Source: JABDMH01 sp965223215 (GTDB lineage: Bacteria > Bacteroidota > Bacteroidia > Chitinophagales > Saprospiraceae). Taken from it: a stretch of 64,000 nucleotides of DNA. The stretch spans positions 1,054,001 through 1,118,000 of the forward strand of contig CBDCVZ010000010.1 of the NCBI GenBank assembly GCA_965223215.1, in the 5' to 3' direction. The position numbers and the translations under genes were made by a program. Shown here one piece after another: positions 10,097-18,628 of this stretch. The notes under the pieces are model-generated. The model ran no database searches. It was not told the DNA's origin and worked only from the letters and a program-made list of their open reading frames with translations. The first letter of the stretch is position 1. Each line of letters opens with the position of its first letter.

Positions 10097-10623
10097 TCGA
10101 CACCTTTGGTGGGTTGCAATCTAAAGGTCTCAAAAAAATGATCAATGTAGTCACTCAACGAGTGTTTGGAGTCTACAGCTACCTGCAGTAGATAAAAATG
10201 ATCATTTACCAGGTATGCCTGGGTCTTCATCACACTGGCTCCAGCATTGTAGTGTGTACGCCAAAACTTGCCGGGATATTCGTTCTTCAATTTCACATCA
10301 TCTTTGATCATTACCTGCCCAGCTATGCTCAATGCAGATTGCTCGATGGTAGCTGCAAAGAATTCTTCTCGCAGTTCCACGGAATCTCGATAATATGTCA
10401 GCGTCTCACTCTGGTAGTATTGCACTAGAAAGACATAAGTGGCCTGATCCTCCTCAAGAGTTCCATGATAGCTGTGATAATCGATCGGCCCAACATCAGT
10501 CTTTATGATTGTGCTATCATGTTTCAAGGGCATGGGGGCTTCAATCGAAAAACCCGCTTCGGGATGATCGTTGAGTATCCAGTCGATGGGAAGTAGGGAT
10601 GTCAATAATAAGAGGAATACCAT
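10093..10623 (-). CDS. Hypothetical exported protein
   Basis: This 176-residue protein begins with a hydrophobic stretch (MVFLLLLTSLLPIDWIL), probably a signal peptide or anchor. The mature part has alternating strands and ends with a helix containing YIDHFFETFRL. The layout (G.SIEAP, Y.V...Y, K.F......G..FFETF) recalls small exported alpha/beta proteins of the PsbP/DUF1795-like type, but I cannot name the family with confidence. The 3' end overlaps mogA by 4 bases on the opposite strand. No catalytic motif is visible. Confidence 0.6.
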   Translation of the reverse strand: MVFLLLLTSLLPIDWILNDHPEAGFSIEAPMPLKHDSTIIKTDVGPIDYHSYHGTLEEDQATYVFLVQYYQSETLTYYRDSVELREEFFAATIEQSALSIAGQVMIKDDVKLKNEYPGKFWRTHYNAGASVMKTQAYLVNDHFYLLQVAVDSKHSLSDYIDHFFETFRLQPTKGVD

Positions 10624-10735
10624 GACAGGGGAACGCTCTTTTCGATCAATATGTTACACCGCCCCTGTCTTGCACCAAGGCGATCCAGGCTTCTTAACAG
10701 ATCGCGCATAATCAACTTCTGATTCAGTGTAAGAC

Positions 10736-10770
10736 TTGTGAACTGACTGCCACCTTAATCGTTATATTTG
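10736..10770 (+). promoter_or_regulatory. Bacteroidota-type promoter for lpdA
   Basis: TATATTTG at 10763-10770 is an exact TAnnTTTG -7 element. A TTGTG at 10736-10740 may serve as the -33 element, with spacing slightly longer than usual. A start around 10777 would leave a leader of about 30 bases before the ATG at 10806. Confidence 0.55.
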
Positions 10771-10805
10771 CGCGACCAAATCGAACCATAAAAAAATCCA
10801 AATAA

Positions 10806-12203
10806 ATGAAGTATGACATCATCGTGGTGGGCAGTGGACCCGGAGGTTATGTAGCGGCGATTCGAGCTGCCCAACTAAATAAAAAAGTAGCAGTAATCGA
10901 GCGTGAATCCTTAGGTGGAATCTGTCTCAACTGGGGTTGTATTCCTACGAAAGCACTACTCAAAAGTGCCCAAGTCTTTGAATACATTCAACATGCCGCC
11001 GATTACGGAATCCAGGTAGGCAAATCAAGTCCTAATTTTGCTGAGATGATCAAACGCAGTCGTGGTGTAGCTGAGGGGATGAGTAAAGGGGTCCAATTTT
11101 TAATGCGCAAAAATAAAATTGATGTGATTATGGGTACCGGTCGACTCACGAAAGACAAAAAGGTAGCTGTTACCCAAGATAAAGAGAAAGAGCAGATCTA
11201 CGAGGCAGATCATATCATTTTGGCCACCGGAGCGAGGGCCAAAGAATTGGGCAACCTGAAGATTGATGGTGAAAAGGTGATCGGATATCGACAAGCTATG
11301 AGCCTTGCCAAACAACCCAAAAAAATGGTGGTGGTTGGAGCAGGTGCGATTGGTGCAGAGTTTGCCTACTTTTATAATGCCATTGGCACGGAAGTGATGG
11401 TAGTGGAGTATTTACCCCAAGGTTTACTGCCTCGCGAGGATCCGGATATCTCTAAGGAATTGGGGAAAAGCTTTAAAAAAGCGGGCATCGATGTTCGAGC
11501 AAACACGAGTTTAGAGCGTGTGGATGTCGGGGGCAAAAGCTGTCAGGCAACCATTAAAGACCGCAAGACGGGTAAAGAGGAAGTCATCGACTGCGATGTG
11601 ATACTCAGTGCGGCCGGTGTAACACCAAATCTTGAGGATGTAGGCCTTGAAAACGTGGGCATAGAATTAGACCAAGGCCTGATTAAAATCGATAAATTCT
11701 ATCGTACCAATGTACCTGGGGTTTACGCGATAGGCGACGTCGTACCGGGTCCGGCATTGGCCCATGTTGCTTCTGCCGAGGGCATCGTTTGTGTTGAGAA
11801 AATTAGTGGGCTGTCTCCTGAACCCATCAACTACAACAACATTCCATCTTGCACCTATTGCCACCCTGAAGTCGCATCCGTAGGTCACACTGAAGCCTCT
11901 GCGAAAGAAGCTGGGTATGAAATCAAGGTAGGCAAATTTCCTTTCTCCGCTTCGGGCAAAGCAAGTGCTGCTGGCCACAAAACTGGTTTTGTTAAAGTAA
12001 TCTATGATGCGAAGTATGGAGAGTGGCTCGGTTCTCATATGATTGGCGAAAATGTGACTGAGATGATCGCTGAAGTGGTTGCGGCACGAAAGTTGGAGAC
12101 TACAGGTCATGAGATCATAAAGTCGATCCATCCTCACCCAACCATGAGTGAGGCGATCATGGAGGCTTCCGCGGCCGCCTATGATGAGGTGATCCACTTG
12201 TGA
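10806..12203 (+). CDS. lpdA: Dihydrolipoyl dehydrogenase (E3)
   Basis: This 465-residue FAD-dependent pyridine-nucleotide disulfide oxidoreductase has the usual family length. Visible motifs are the N-terminal FAD site GSGPGGYVAA, the redox disulfide GGICLNWGCIPTK (C40 and C45), the NAD site VVGAGAIGAEFA, the second FAD motif YAIGDV, and the C-terminal HPHPTMSEA active-site histidine motif that completes the dimer site. It reoxidises dihydrolipoamide in pyruvate, 2-oxoglutarate or branched-chain 2-oxoacid dehydrogenase complexes or the glycine cleavage system. The partner E1/E2 genes are not nearby, so it probably serves several complexes. It is a single-gene unit with its own promoter. Confidence 0.95.
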   Translation: MKYDIIVVGSGPGGYVAAIRAAQLNKKVAVIERESLGGICLNWGCIPTKALLKSAQVFEYIQHAADYGIQVGKSSPNFAEMIKRSRGVAEGMSKGVQFLMRKNKIDVIMGTGRLTKDKKVAVTQDKEKEQIYEADHIILATGARAKELGNLKIDGEKVIGYRQAMSLAKQPKKMVVVGAGAIGAEFAYFYNAIGTEVMVVEYLPQGLLPREDPDISKELGKSFKKAGIDVRANTSLERVDVGGKSCQATIKDRKTGKEEVIDCDVILSAAGVTPNLEDVGLENVGIELDQGLIKIDKFYRTNVPGVYAIGDVVPGPALAHVASAEGIVCVEKISGLSPEPINYNNIPSCTYCHPEVASVGHTEASAKEAGYEIKVGKFPFSASGKASAAGHKTGFVKVIYDAKYGEWLGSHMIGENVTEMIAEVVAARKLETTGHEIIKSIHPHPTMSEAIMEASAAAYDEVIHL

Positions 12204-12229
12204 TCGATGTCCCTAGGGCATTCTCGATC
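12202..12229 (+). terminator. Possible terminator hairpin after lpdA
   Basis: GATCGATG and CA...TCGATC arms with an inner CCC/GGG pair fold directly after the lpdA stop codon. No strong T-tract follows, so termination by this hairpin alone is uncertain. Confidence 0.3.
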
Positions 12230-12555
12230 TAAAATTCAACACTGCTACATTCGCACCTCTCCGGAGGCTTTTGATTTTGAGTAGTTTCTGGTCACAGATC
12301 ATAGGCAGTCATAGTACCCCATCCTTACTAGGACATATTTGAAAATTTTGGCCGGAATCTGTCCGAATCAAAGAACTATAACATATGCCAAAAAGAATAT
12401 ATATATAAATATTTATTATAAGTTAAGGTGTCATTGATAAGGAAAAATGCTGTATTTTTACACTTGGCAAAGGAATCTAATGCGATTTCTTTGGCTTTTG
12501 TAATACCGAAGGACGAACCTGTACTAGCCCAAACCTTGAACGATTTGAGCAGCCT
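12204..12555. other. Intergenic region, AT-rich
   Basis: There are 352 bases between lpdA and the peroxidase gene. A very AT-rich run with alternating TA lies at about 12395-12425. Apart from the hairpin next to lpdA I see no gene, tRNA or exact promoter consensus. A minus-strand frame here is short, crosses the peroxidase start and has no family resemblance. Confidence 0.4.
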
Positions 12556-14466
12556 ATGAACATAAACCAATACTCAAGAACCTGCCTGCTATTTTCCTTC
12601 ATTCTTGTAGCGACCACGGCTGTTGCGCAAAATAGAAGCTATGATGGTTATGGAAACAATCAGGCCAATCCACATTTTGGTGCCGTTGGCGCCGAGCTAC
12701 GCTATATTACTCCCAGAGCGTTCTCCGACGGCATTGGAGCTCCTACTGGAAGCGACCGGCCCAATCCACGAGATGTCAGCAATATCTTATTCGCTCAACC
12801 TGGCTACATCTATGATGAGCATGAGTTGTCTGATTTTGTCTGGGTTTTTGGTCAGTTCATTGACCATGATATAACCCTCGTGGGAGAAAGTCATTCTGAA
12901 TCTGCTTTGATCGCCGTACCAACCTGTGATCCGGTATTCGATCCAGCCTGTCTGGGCAAGTCTGTGATCATGATGATGCGCACAGAAACGATGGAAGGAT
13001 CGGGCACGGACGTGGATAATCCTCGCACCTTCGCCAATGACATTTCTGCCTTTATTGATGGTTCTGCCATATATGGTTCGAATGAAGAACGGGCCCTTTG
13101 GCTTCGATCATTTTCTGATGGAAAACTTAAAGTATCTAAAGGTAATTTATTGCCATTCAATACTTTAGACGGTGAACTGAATGGAGCCACAGATCCGAAT
13201 GCACCAGAAATGGCTTCCAACGATCCCACGGCTAAACGATTTTTCGTGGCGGGTGATGTCAGAGCCAACGAAAATGTGATGCTTCTCACCATGCATACCC
13301 TCTTTGTGCGAGAGCACAATCGTTTATGCGATGAACTCAGGATCAAATACCCCAATGGTACCGATGAGCAACTCTATCAAAAGGCCCGGAAAATGGTGGG
13401 TGGCATGCTACAGTCCATCGTGTACAATGAGTGGTTACCGGCCATGGGAGTCATCTTAGACGACTATGATGGATATGACGCTTCAGTCAATCCATCGATC
13501 TCCAATGTTTTTTCTGCCGCTGGATTTCGGTTTGGGCACACGCTATTGAGTCGAGACATACTTCGGATGGATGATGGTTGTGAGACCATTGGCGCCGGCG
13601 ATATGACGCTGAGAGAGGCTTTCTTTAAACCAAATCTACTCATCACCACCGGTGTCGATCCGCTGGTTAAGGGCATGAGCGCTCAAATTCAGCAGGCGAT
13701 GGACAGTAAAGTGATTGACGACGTACGAAACTTCCTATTTGGACCACCAGGGGTGGGCTTCGGTCTTGACCTTGCTGCCATCAATATCAATCGTGGCCGT
13801 GAACGTGGACTGATGGACTACAACAGCATTCGTGATCAGCTTGGACTAGGGCAGGTACGTTCATTTTCAGAAATTTGTGAAAAGCCTGCTGATGCTCAAA
13901 TTCTGCAGGGTTTATACACCGACATCAACAACATCGACCCCTGGGTGGGAATGCTAGCCGAAGAGCACACACCTGATGCAATCTTTGGGGAGACCATCAT
14001 GACCATCATGAAGGATCAGTTCAAGGCCTTGCGAGATGGAGATCGCTTCTTTTACCTCGTTGATCCCGCTCTCAGTGCTGACGAGGTTGAGGAGGTACAA
14101 AATTCAACACTGGGTAAGATCATTCAGAGGAACACAGGCATCAAAGCGTTACAGCCAAATGTTTTCAAAATGCAGAGATCCTGCCATGACCTCGAAATTG
14201 AGGAGAAGCACCTTGAAATGCTTGTTTTTCCAAATCCAATCCAGGATTCATACGATTTGACTCTATTCTCATTCGAAAAGGGAGAGGCTCTAATGACGGT
14301 GCGTAATCTCCTGGGGCAAGTCATTGAGACCCAGATGCTGCCCCTAGAAAAGGGAGTCAATACTTTTAAATCTCATATGAGGTCTGGATTACCCGTTGGC
14401 CATTATACTTTTGAGGTACAACTGGATCACAAAAGCAAATCCATAAAGGTTTTCAAAAAGGACTAG
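12556..14466 (+). CDS. Secreted animal-type haem peroxidase with T9SS sorting domain
   Basis: This 636-residue protein has a signal peptide (cleavage near AVAQ, residue 25). Residues ~30-540 form an animal haem peroxidase domain. QFIDHDI holds the distal His104 and flanking Asp103/Asp105. DVRANE supplies the distal Arg236 and Glu239, in the positions that in myeloperoxidase carry the catalytic Arg and a haem-ester Glu. HTLFVREHNRL follows, FRFGHTL holds the proximal His328, and RGRERGLMDYN is the conserved late motif. The last ~80 residues are a type A T9SS domain (LVFPNPIQDSYDL ... LPVGHYTFEVQL). It should oxidise halides or organic substrates with H2O2 outside the cell; the substrate is not deducible. 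It converges on a small membrane-protein gene with a 4-base overlap. Confidence 0.88.
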   Translation: MNINQYSRTCLLFSFILVATTAVAQNRSYDGYGNNQANPHFGAVGAELRYITPRAFSDGIGAPTGSDRPNPRDVSNILFAQPGYIYDEHELSDFVWVFGQFIDHDITLVGESHSESALIAVPTCDPVFDPACLGKSVIMMMRTETMEGSGTDVDNPRTFANDISAFIDGSAIYGSNEERALWLRSFSDGKLKVSKGNLLPFNTLDGELNGATDPNAPEMASNDPTAKRFFVAGDVRANENVMLLTMHTLFVREHNRLCDELRIKYPNGTDEQLYQKARKMVGGMLQSIVYNEWLPAMGVILDDYDGYDASVNPSISNVFSAAGFRFGHTLLSRDILRMDDGCETIGAGDMTLREAFFKPNLLITTGVDPLVKGMSAQIQQAMDSKVIDDVRNFLFGPPGVGFGLDLAAININRGRERGLMDYNSIRDQLGLGQVRSFSEICEKPADAQILQGLYTDINNIDPWVGMLAEEHTPDAIFGETIMTIMKDQFKALRDGDRFFYLVDPALSADEVEEVQNSTLGKIIQRNTGIKALQPNVFKMQRSCHDLEIEEKHLEMLVFPNPIQDSYDLTLFSFEKGEALMTVRNLLGQVIETQMLPLEKGVNTFKSHMRSGLPVGHYTFEVQLDHKSKSIKVFKKD

Positions 14467-14723
14467 TGCTGGATTGCCTCATCATCTGAGTCATCTCCCA
14501 TTGCTCCAAAGTCTGTTTGTGCAAGGGCAACCATCATCACACCGATGATGACCATGCCCAGCTTGCCAATAAGGCCCCAAAGTGGATTTCCATCCATCCA
14601 AGAGAGAAATGACCATCTAATGCCCACGAGACTGAGCGCCAGTGCCGTGAACCCCAAGATAAAGAAGAGGAAGCCAATCGAAGTTAACAGGTCTTTTCGC
14701 GTCATCTTGCAAAGATACACCAT
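14463..14723 (-). CDS. Small two-helix membrane protein
   Basis: This protein has up to 86 residues and two hydrophobic segments (about LLTSIGFLFFILGFTALAL and LWGLIGKLGMVIIGVMMVAL), then an acidic tail (DFGAMGDDSDDEAIQH). A second ATG at 14705 gives MTRKD..., a more natural start. A TATCTTTG element (14710-14717, minus strand) just upstream of that ATG would give an almost leaderless message, if it is a promoter. No family is recognised. It overlaps the peroxidase stop codon on the other strand and is divergent from the HMG-CoA lyase gene. Confidence 0.6.
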   Translation of the reverse strand: MVYLCKMTRKDLLTSIGFLFFILGFTALALSLVGIRWSFLSWMDGNPLWGLIGKLGMVIIGVMMVALAQTDFGAMGDDSDDEAIQH

Positions 14724-14755
14724 GCTGGCAGGTATCTAAAATCACTCATATTTAC

Positions 14756-15664
14756 ATGATTAGCCTTCGAGGCAGATGGGGTATGCGTATCTTTACCCCA
14801 GACATGACTCCATCAAAGCCGATCAAGATCATCGAGTGTCCGCGTGATGCCATGCAAGGCATTACCAAATTTATAGCTACACAGGATAAAGCTCATTACC
14901 TGAATTCCCTGCTGCAGGTGGGATTTGACACGCTTGACTTTGGGAGTTTTGTTTCGCCCAAAGCCATACCTCAGATGCGGGATACAGCTGCTGTTCTGGA
15001 AAAACTAGACCTGAGTAATACGCATACACAGTTGTTGGCCATCGTGGCAAACCGTCGCGGAGCCACTGATGCAGCTCAATTTGCCGCCATAGATTACTTG
15101 GGATATCCCTTTTCAGTTTCCGAGACCTTTCAGGTCAGGAATACGAATGCTACGATTGAGGAATCTCTAGACCGGGTCAAGCAAATCCAGGAGATCTGTA
15201 TTCAATCATCCAAGCAAATGGTCGTATACCTTTCTATGGGATTTGGAAATCCTTATGGAGACCCCTGGAATGTGGAAATCGTCCAAAAATGGGTTGATGT
15301 TTTGGCTGATATGGAGATCAAGATCATGGCCCTTTCTGATACGATAGGTGTCTCCACTCCAGAAAGCATCTGCTACCTCTTTGACAATCTGATTCCCCCC
15401 TACCCTGACGTTGAATTTGGAGCACACCTCCACACCACCCCACAGACCTGGCGCGAAAAAATTGAGGCCGCCTTTGACAGTGGTTGCCGAAGATTTGACA
15501 GCGCCATTAGAGGATATGGTGGGTGCCCTATGGCTAAAGATGAGTTGACTGGCAATATGCCAACAGAAAAGCTGCTTTCATTCTTTTCCGGCAAGCCTGG
15601 ATTTAGCATTGATCAACCCGCTTTTAGAAGATCCATGGAAGCCGCCCTAAAGATTTTTCCCTAA
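14756..15664 (+). CDS. Hydroxymethylglutaryl-CoA lyase
   Basis: This 302-residue TIM-barrel enzyme of the DRE-metallolyase/HMGL family has IKIIECPRDAMQ at the start of the barrel (catalytic Arg-Asp), FGSFVSPKAIPQM, a metal-site GAHLHTTP late in the barrel, and the HMG-CoA lyase signature with the essential cysteine in RGYGGCPMAKDELTGNMPTE. It cleaves HMG-CoA to acetyl-CoA and acetoacetate, usually in leucine catabolism. Homology begins at about residue 20, so a later ATG at 14804 (MTPSKPIK) is a better start than the first ATG, which also crowds the divergent gene. It stands next to a leucine biosynthesis operon, but 15701-17266 separates the two and no co-transcription is possible. Confidence 0.88.
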   Translation: MISLRGRWGMRIFTPDMTPSKPIKIIECPRDAMQGITKFIATQDKAHYLNSLLQVGFDTLDFGSFVSPKAIPQMRDTAAVLEKLDLSNTHTQLLAIVANRRGATDAAQFAAIDYLGYPFSVSETFQVRNTNATIEESLDRVKQIQEICIQSSKQMVVYLSMGFGNPYGDPWNVEIVQKWVDVLADMEIKIMALSDTIGVSTPESICYLFDNLIPPYPDVEFGAHLHTTPQTWREKIEAAFDSGCRRFDSAIRGYGGCPMAKDELTGNMPTEKLLSFFSGKPGFSIDQPAFRRSMEAALKIFP

Positions 15665-15700
15665 AGATCAATCTTACAGCGGGAATAGATAGGGTTTGAC

Positions 15701-17266
15701 CTAGTTCGTCAGTGTCGGAGTCTTACCGGAGCGCTCTAAAAATCGGCGGCGAATGACGCGCTCAACTGGAATTCCTGCGATTTTGCTCTCCAACCAGGCC
15801 ATAATATCGAGATAGAGAAATGCTCTCTTCGCATAGGGACGATTTTCAATCTTTTGCAATCGTTGATGCAATTCTCGAAATCGCCCCTTTAGATCCGACT
15901 GACTCATCCGGGGTATTCGACGCAAAAACCGAAAAATCTCGTTTTGCACCGCCTGCAACTCACTCATCTTGGCCAGGTATCGATATACCGACTTTATCTG
16001 GTATTCAAGCAGGACACGATTTCCCAATTCGAAGTGAGCAATGAGGTTAAGTATTCTGGCAAAGGATTGGATATCCGCCCGAATATTGGATGATTTGGCG
16101 TTTACAATTTTATTTAAGTAAGTGATACTCGAATCCCAATCACTGCTGCCAAAGTACATACAAGCTATCTTGTAATAAAAAACCAGTATGCGATGCTTAT
16201 CCCAATCGTAGGGATTCTCATCCACTAATTTTGCCAACTCCGGCATTGCTTCACACCCCCTCGTAAAAGTGCCGGTTAAAAAATGTCGATTGATCAGATG
16301 GATGTACTGATATAACTTCCAAAGGCCTTCTTGATTGAGATTGGTGATCAGTTTTTGGTCTCCTATCGATTCAAGAGTTTTTAGGTGGACCTCAAATCGA
16401 TCAAAACTAAGTGACATATAAAGAGAAGAAAGAAGGTTATGCAGACCTTTTAAGTACATGGAAGTCTCAAGTTTCTTCATTTCAGGCATCTCCTCAAATA
16501 AATCGTACCACTTCTTGGAGTATCGATAAAAACTTGCAAAATCCTGATTCATGTAGTGAAACCATCCGTAGGCTTGATAGAGGTAGAGCTTGTCGTGAAA
16601 ATCTAACTCGTCATCATGATACTGCGGCAGATTCGAATGGAAAAAATCTTTGAGGTACTGAAAATCATGTTCATTTCGCACATAACCAACCTTCAAATAA
16701 AGCCCATAGAGCTGCAAGGAAAGATTGCTGAAAGCCTGGGTTTGACTTATGCGGCGAGACAGATCAATAGATTCCTTCTTAAGTGATTCGGCCCGGTTTT
16801 CAATGCTGTGGGTTATGTATTGTGATTCAATCAGCTTTTCAAACTCCACGATGTTCAGTGCCAAAACGTATTGGCGATATTTTAAGGCCAAAATCTTAGT
16901 TTTGGCCAGCATCTCCAGACTTTGCGCATACAGGCCTTTATTGTAAAGCACATTGGCATAATCGATTTTTTCACGTAGATCAATTTCCACACTGTTTGCC
17001 CGGCTCAATAACCGGAGACAAATAAGAAGTTGCTTGTACAAATGGGCTTTCAGATTCGACAATTGCTGTTTCTTGATACCGGGGATTCGTTCTAAGACGG
17101 CCTTCTCATCAAACCGCCCGGTTCTTGAAATCTCGTCAAACAGCTTGAGAAACAAGATCTCATTAGAAATCTGGTTGCGGGTGACGAACAATCGAAAACT
17201 GCGTTTCTCAGCCTTCGTCAGCGATCTAATGAGCTTGACTAAGTGATCTGTCTTTTGAGTGGCCAT
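15701..17266 (-). CDS. Conserved helical protein, paralogue of the gene at 21738
   Basis: This 521-residue, almost entirely helical protein has no signal peptide. The N-terminal ~80 residues (LVKLIRSLTKAEKRSFRL, then LFDEI...FDE, QLSNLKAHLYKQLL) form a basic helical domain. The rest looks like irregular TPR/HAT-type helix pairs (AYGWFHYMNQDFASFYRYSK, YKIACMYFGSSDWDSSITYLNKIV). The gene at 21738-23312 is a clear full-length paralogue, with the same start motif KAEKR.F.L, LSNLK.HLY.QLL, IDYA.VLY.KGLY.QSL and the same ending region FAKRSFLYLNVL/YAKRAFLYLDIM. I do not recognise a characterised function. It is divergent from leuA with about 150 bases between them. A scaffold or regulatory role is conceivable but unproven. 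Confidence 0.75.
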   Translation of the reverse strand: MATQKTDHLVKLIRSLTKAEKRSFRLFVTRNQISNEILFLKLFDEISRTGRFDEKAVLERIPGIKKQQLSNLKAHLYKQLLICLRLLSRANSVEIDLREKIDYANVLYNKGLYAQSLEMLAKTKILALKYRQYVLALNIVEFEKLIESQYITHSIENRAESLKKESIDLSRRISQTQAFSNLSLQLYGLYLKVGYVRNEHDFQYLKDFFHSNLPQYHDDELDFHDKLYLYQAYGWFHYMNQDFASFYRYSKKWYDLFEEMPEMKKLETSMYLKGLHNLLSSLYMSLSFDRFEVHLKTLESIGDQKLITNLNQEGLWKLYQYIHLINRHFLTGTFTRGCEAMPELAKLVDENPYDWDKHRILVFYYKIACMYFGSSDWDSSITYLNKIVNAKSSNIRADIQSFARILNLIAHFELGNRVLLEYQIKSVYRYLAKMSELQAVQNEIFRFLRRIPRMSQSDLKGRFRELHQRLQKIENRPYAKRAFLYLDIMAWLESKIAGIPVERVIRRRFLERSGKTPTLTN

Positions 17267-17419
17267 TGTAACTTTTTGCAGCTTATTTGTCTGATAAACA
17301 AGTACTTAAATCCATAGGCAATCCGTATTGGGCTGTAAAGGAAGGACGATTTTATGGTGCTACTCTTGCGCATGAAACGCTATTTTTAATAGACGGTAGT
17401 TACCATAAACATAAATAAA

Positions 17420-18601
17420 ATGGGCAAGACCAGAATCCAGATATTCGATACGACCTTACGAGATGGTGAACAGGTGCCGGGCTGCAAGCTCAACAAAGAA
17501 CAGAAGCTGCGTCTCGCTAAGAAACTAGAAGAGCTAGGGGTCGATGTTATCGAGGCTGGATTTCCCATTTCCAGTCCTGGTGATTTCGAGGCTGTGCAGG
17601 CCATTAGCAGAGCTGCCTCTGATGTGCGGATTTGCGCACTTTCGCGATCGGTTGAAAAGGACATTAAAGTGGCGGCAGAGGCCATCGCTAACGCCAAATT
17701 AGGGCGAATTCATACCGGCATCGGCACCTCTGAGTCGCACATCAAGTATAAATTTGCCAGCACACAAGATAAAGTGTTAGAAAGAGCTGTTGCTGCTGTG
17801 AAGTTCGCAAAACAGTTCGTGGAAGATGTTGAGTTTTATGCCGAGGATGCCGGTCGAACCGACAATGAGTTTCTGGCGCGAATATGTGAGGCAGTGCTAA
17901 AGGTTGGGGCTACCGTGCTCAATATTCCCGATACGACAGGATATTGCCTGCCACAGGAATACGGAGACAAGATCAAATATCTCATGGAGAACGTCAAGGG
18001 AGTACATAGGGCAACGGTTTCCACCCATTGCCACAATGATCTTGGCCTCGCCACTGCCAACAGTATTTCGGGAGTGATTAACGGTGCGACACAGATTGAA
18101 TGCACCATCAACGGTCTGGGTGAACGAGCAGGAAACACATCCCTCGAAGAATGTGTGATGGTTTTAAAGCAGCATGGCCATTTGGGATTTGATACGCGCA
18201 TACAGACGCAATTGTTGAACCCCATAAGTCAAATGGTGTCCGATGAGATGGGTATGCCCGTACAACCAAATAAAGCCATCGTCGGCTCCAACGCATTCGC
18301 GCATTCGTCGGGCATTCATCAAGATGGTGTCATAAAAAAGCGTGACACCTATGAGATCATTGACCCCAAGGAAGTCGGAGTTGACAAATCTTCGATTATA
18401 CTCACCGCCAGAAGTGGTAGAGCAGCGTTAGCATTTCGGCTCAAGGAAAACGGTTATAATGTGACAAAAATCGAATTGGATGCCATCTATGAAGAATTTT
18501 TACGCGTTGCAGATCGTCAAAAACAAGTTGGAGACAAAGACTTACATAAATTGATGGAGCAAAAAGCTGATGTCCTATCGGCGCAAACAAAGTCCATCTA
18601 A
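17420..18601 (+). CDS. leuA: 2-isopropylmalate synthase, short form without regulatory domain
   Basis: This 393-residue enzyme condenses 2-oxoisovalerate and acetyl-CoA, the first committed step of leucine synthesis. It has IFDTTLRDGEQVPGC at the N-terminus (catalytic Arg-Asp), EAGFPISSPGDFEA, STHCHNDLGLATANS (metal-binding HxH), NGLGERAGNTSLEE and HSSGIHQDGV. The HMGL-like barrel and a short linker subdomain are complete. The C-terminal LeuA dimer domain that binds leucine in the ~520-residue enzymes is absent, so classic allosteric leucine feedback should be missing. The ATG at 17420 follows an A-rich stretch. leuC starts 27 bases after the stop. Homocitrate or citramalate synthase is the alternative, but the leuCDB neighbours favour LeuA. 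Confidence 0.92.
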   Translation: MGKTRIQIFDTTLRDGEQVPGCKLNKEQKLRLAKKLEELGVDVIEAGFPISSPGDFEAVQAISRAASDVRICALSRSVEKDIKVAAEAIANAKLGRIHTGIGTSESHIKYKFASTQDKVLERAVAAVKFAKQFVEDVEFYAEDAGRTDNEFLARICEAVLKVGATVLNIPDTTGYCLPQEYGDKIKYLMENVKGVHRATVSTHCHNDLGLATANSISGVINGATQIECTINGLGERAGNTSLEECVMVLKQHGHLGFDTRIQTQLLNPISQMVSDEMGMPVQPNKAIVGSNAFAHSSGIHQDGVIKKRDTYEIIDPKEVGVDKSSIILTARSGRAALAFRLKENGYNVTKIELDAIYEEFLRVADRQKQVGDKDLHKLMEQKADVLSAQTKSI

Positions 18602-18628
18602 AATCAACCTTTAGATATTTAAATTTTT

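Noticed and set aside
12376..12570. 64-residue minus-strand frame before the peroxidase gene
   Set aside because: It is AT-rich and low in complexity, crosses the peroxidase start codon and has no recognisable family.
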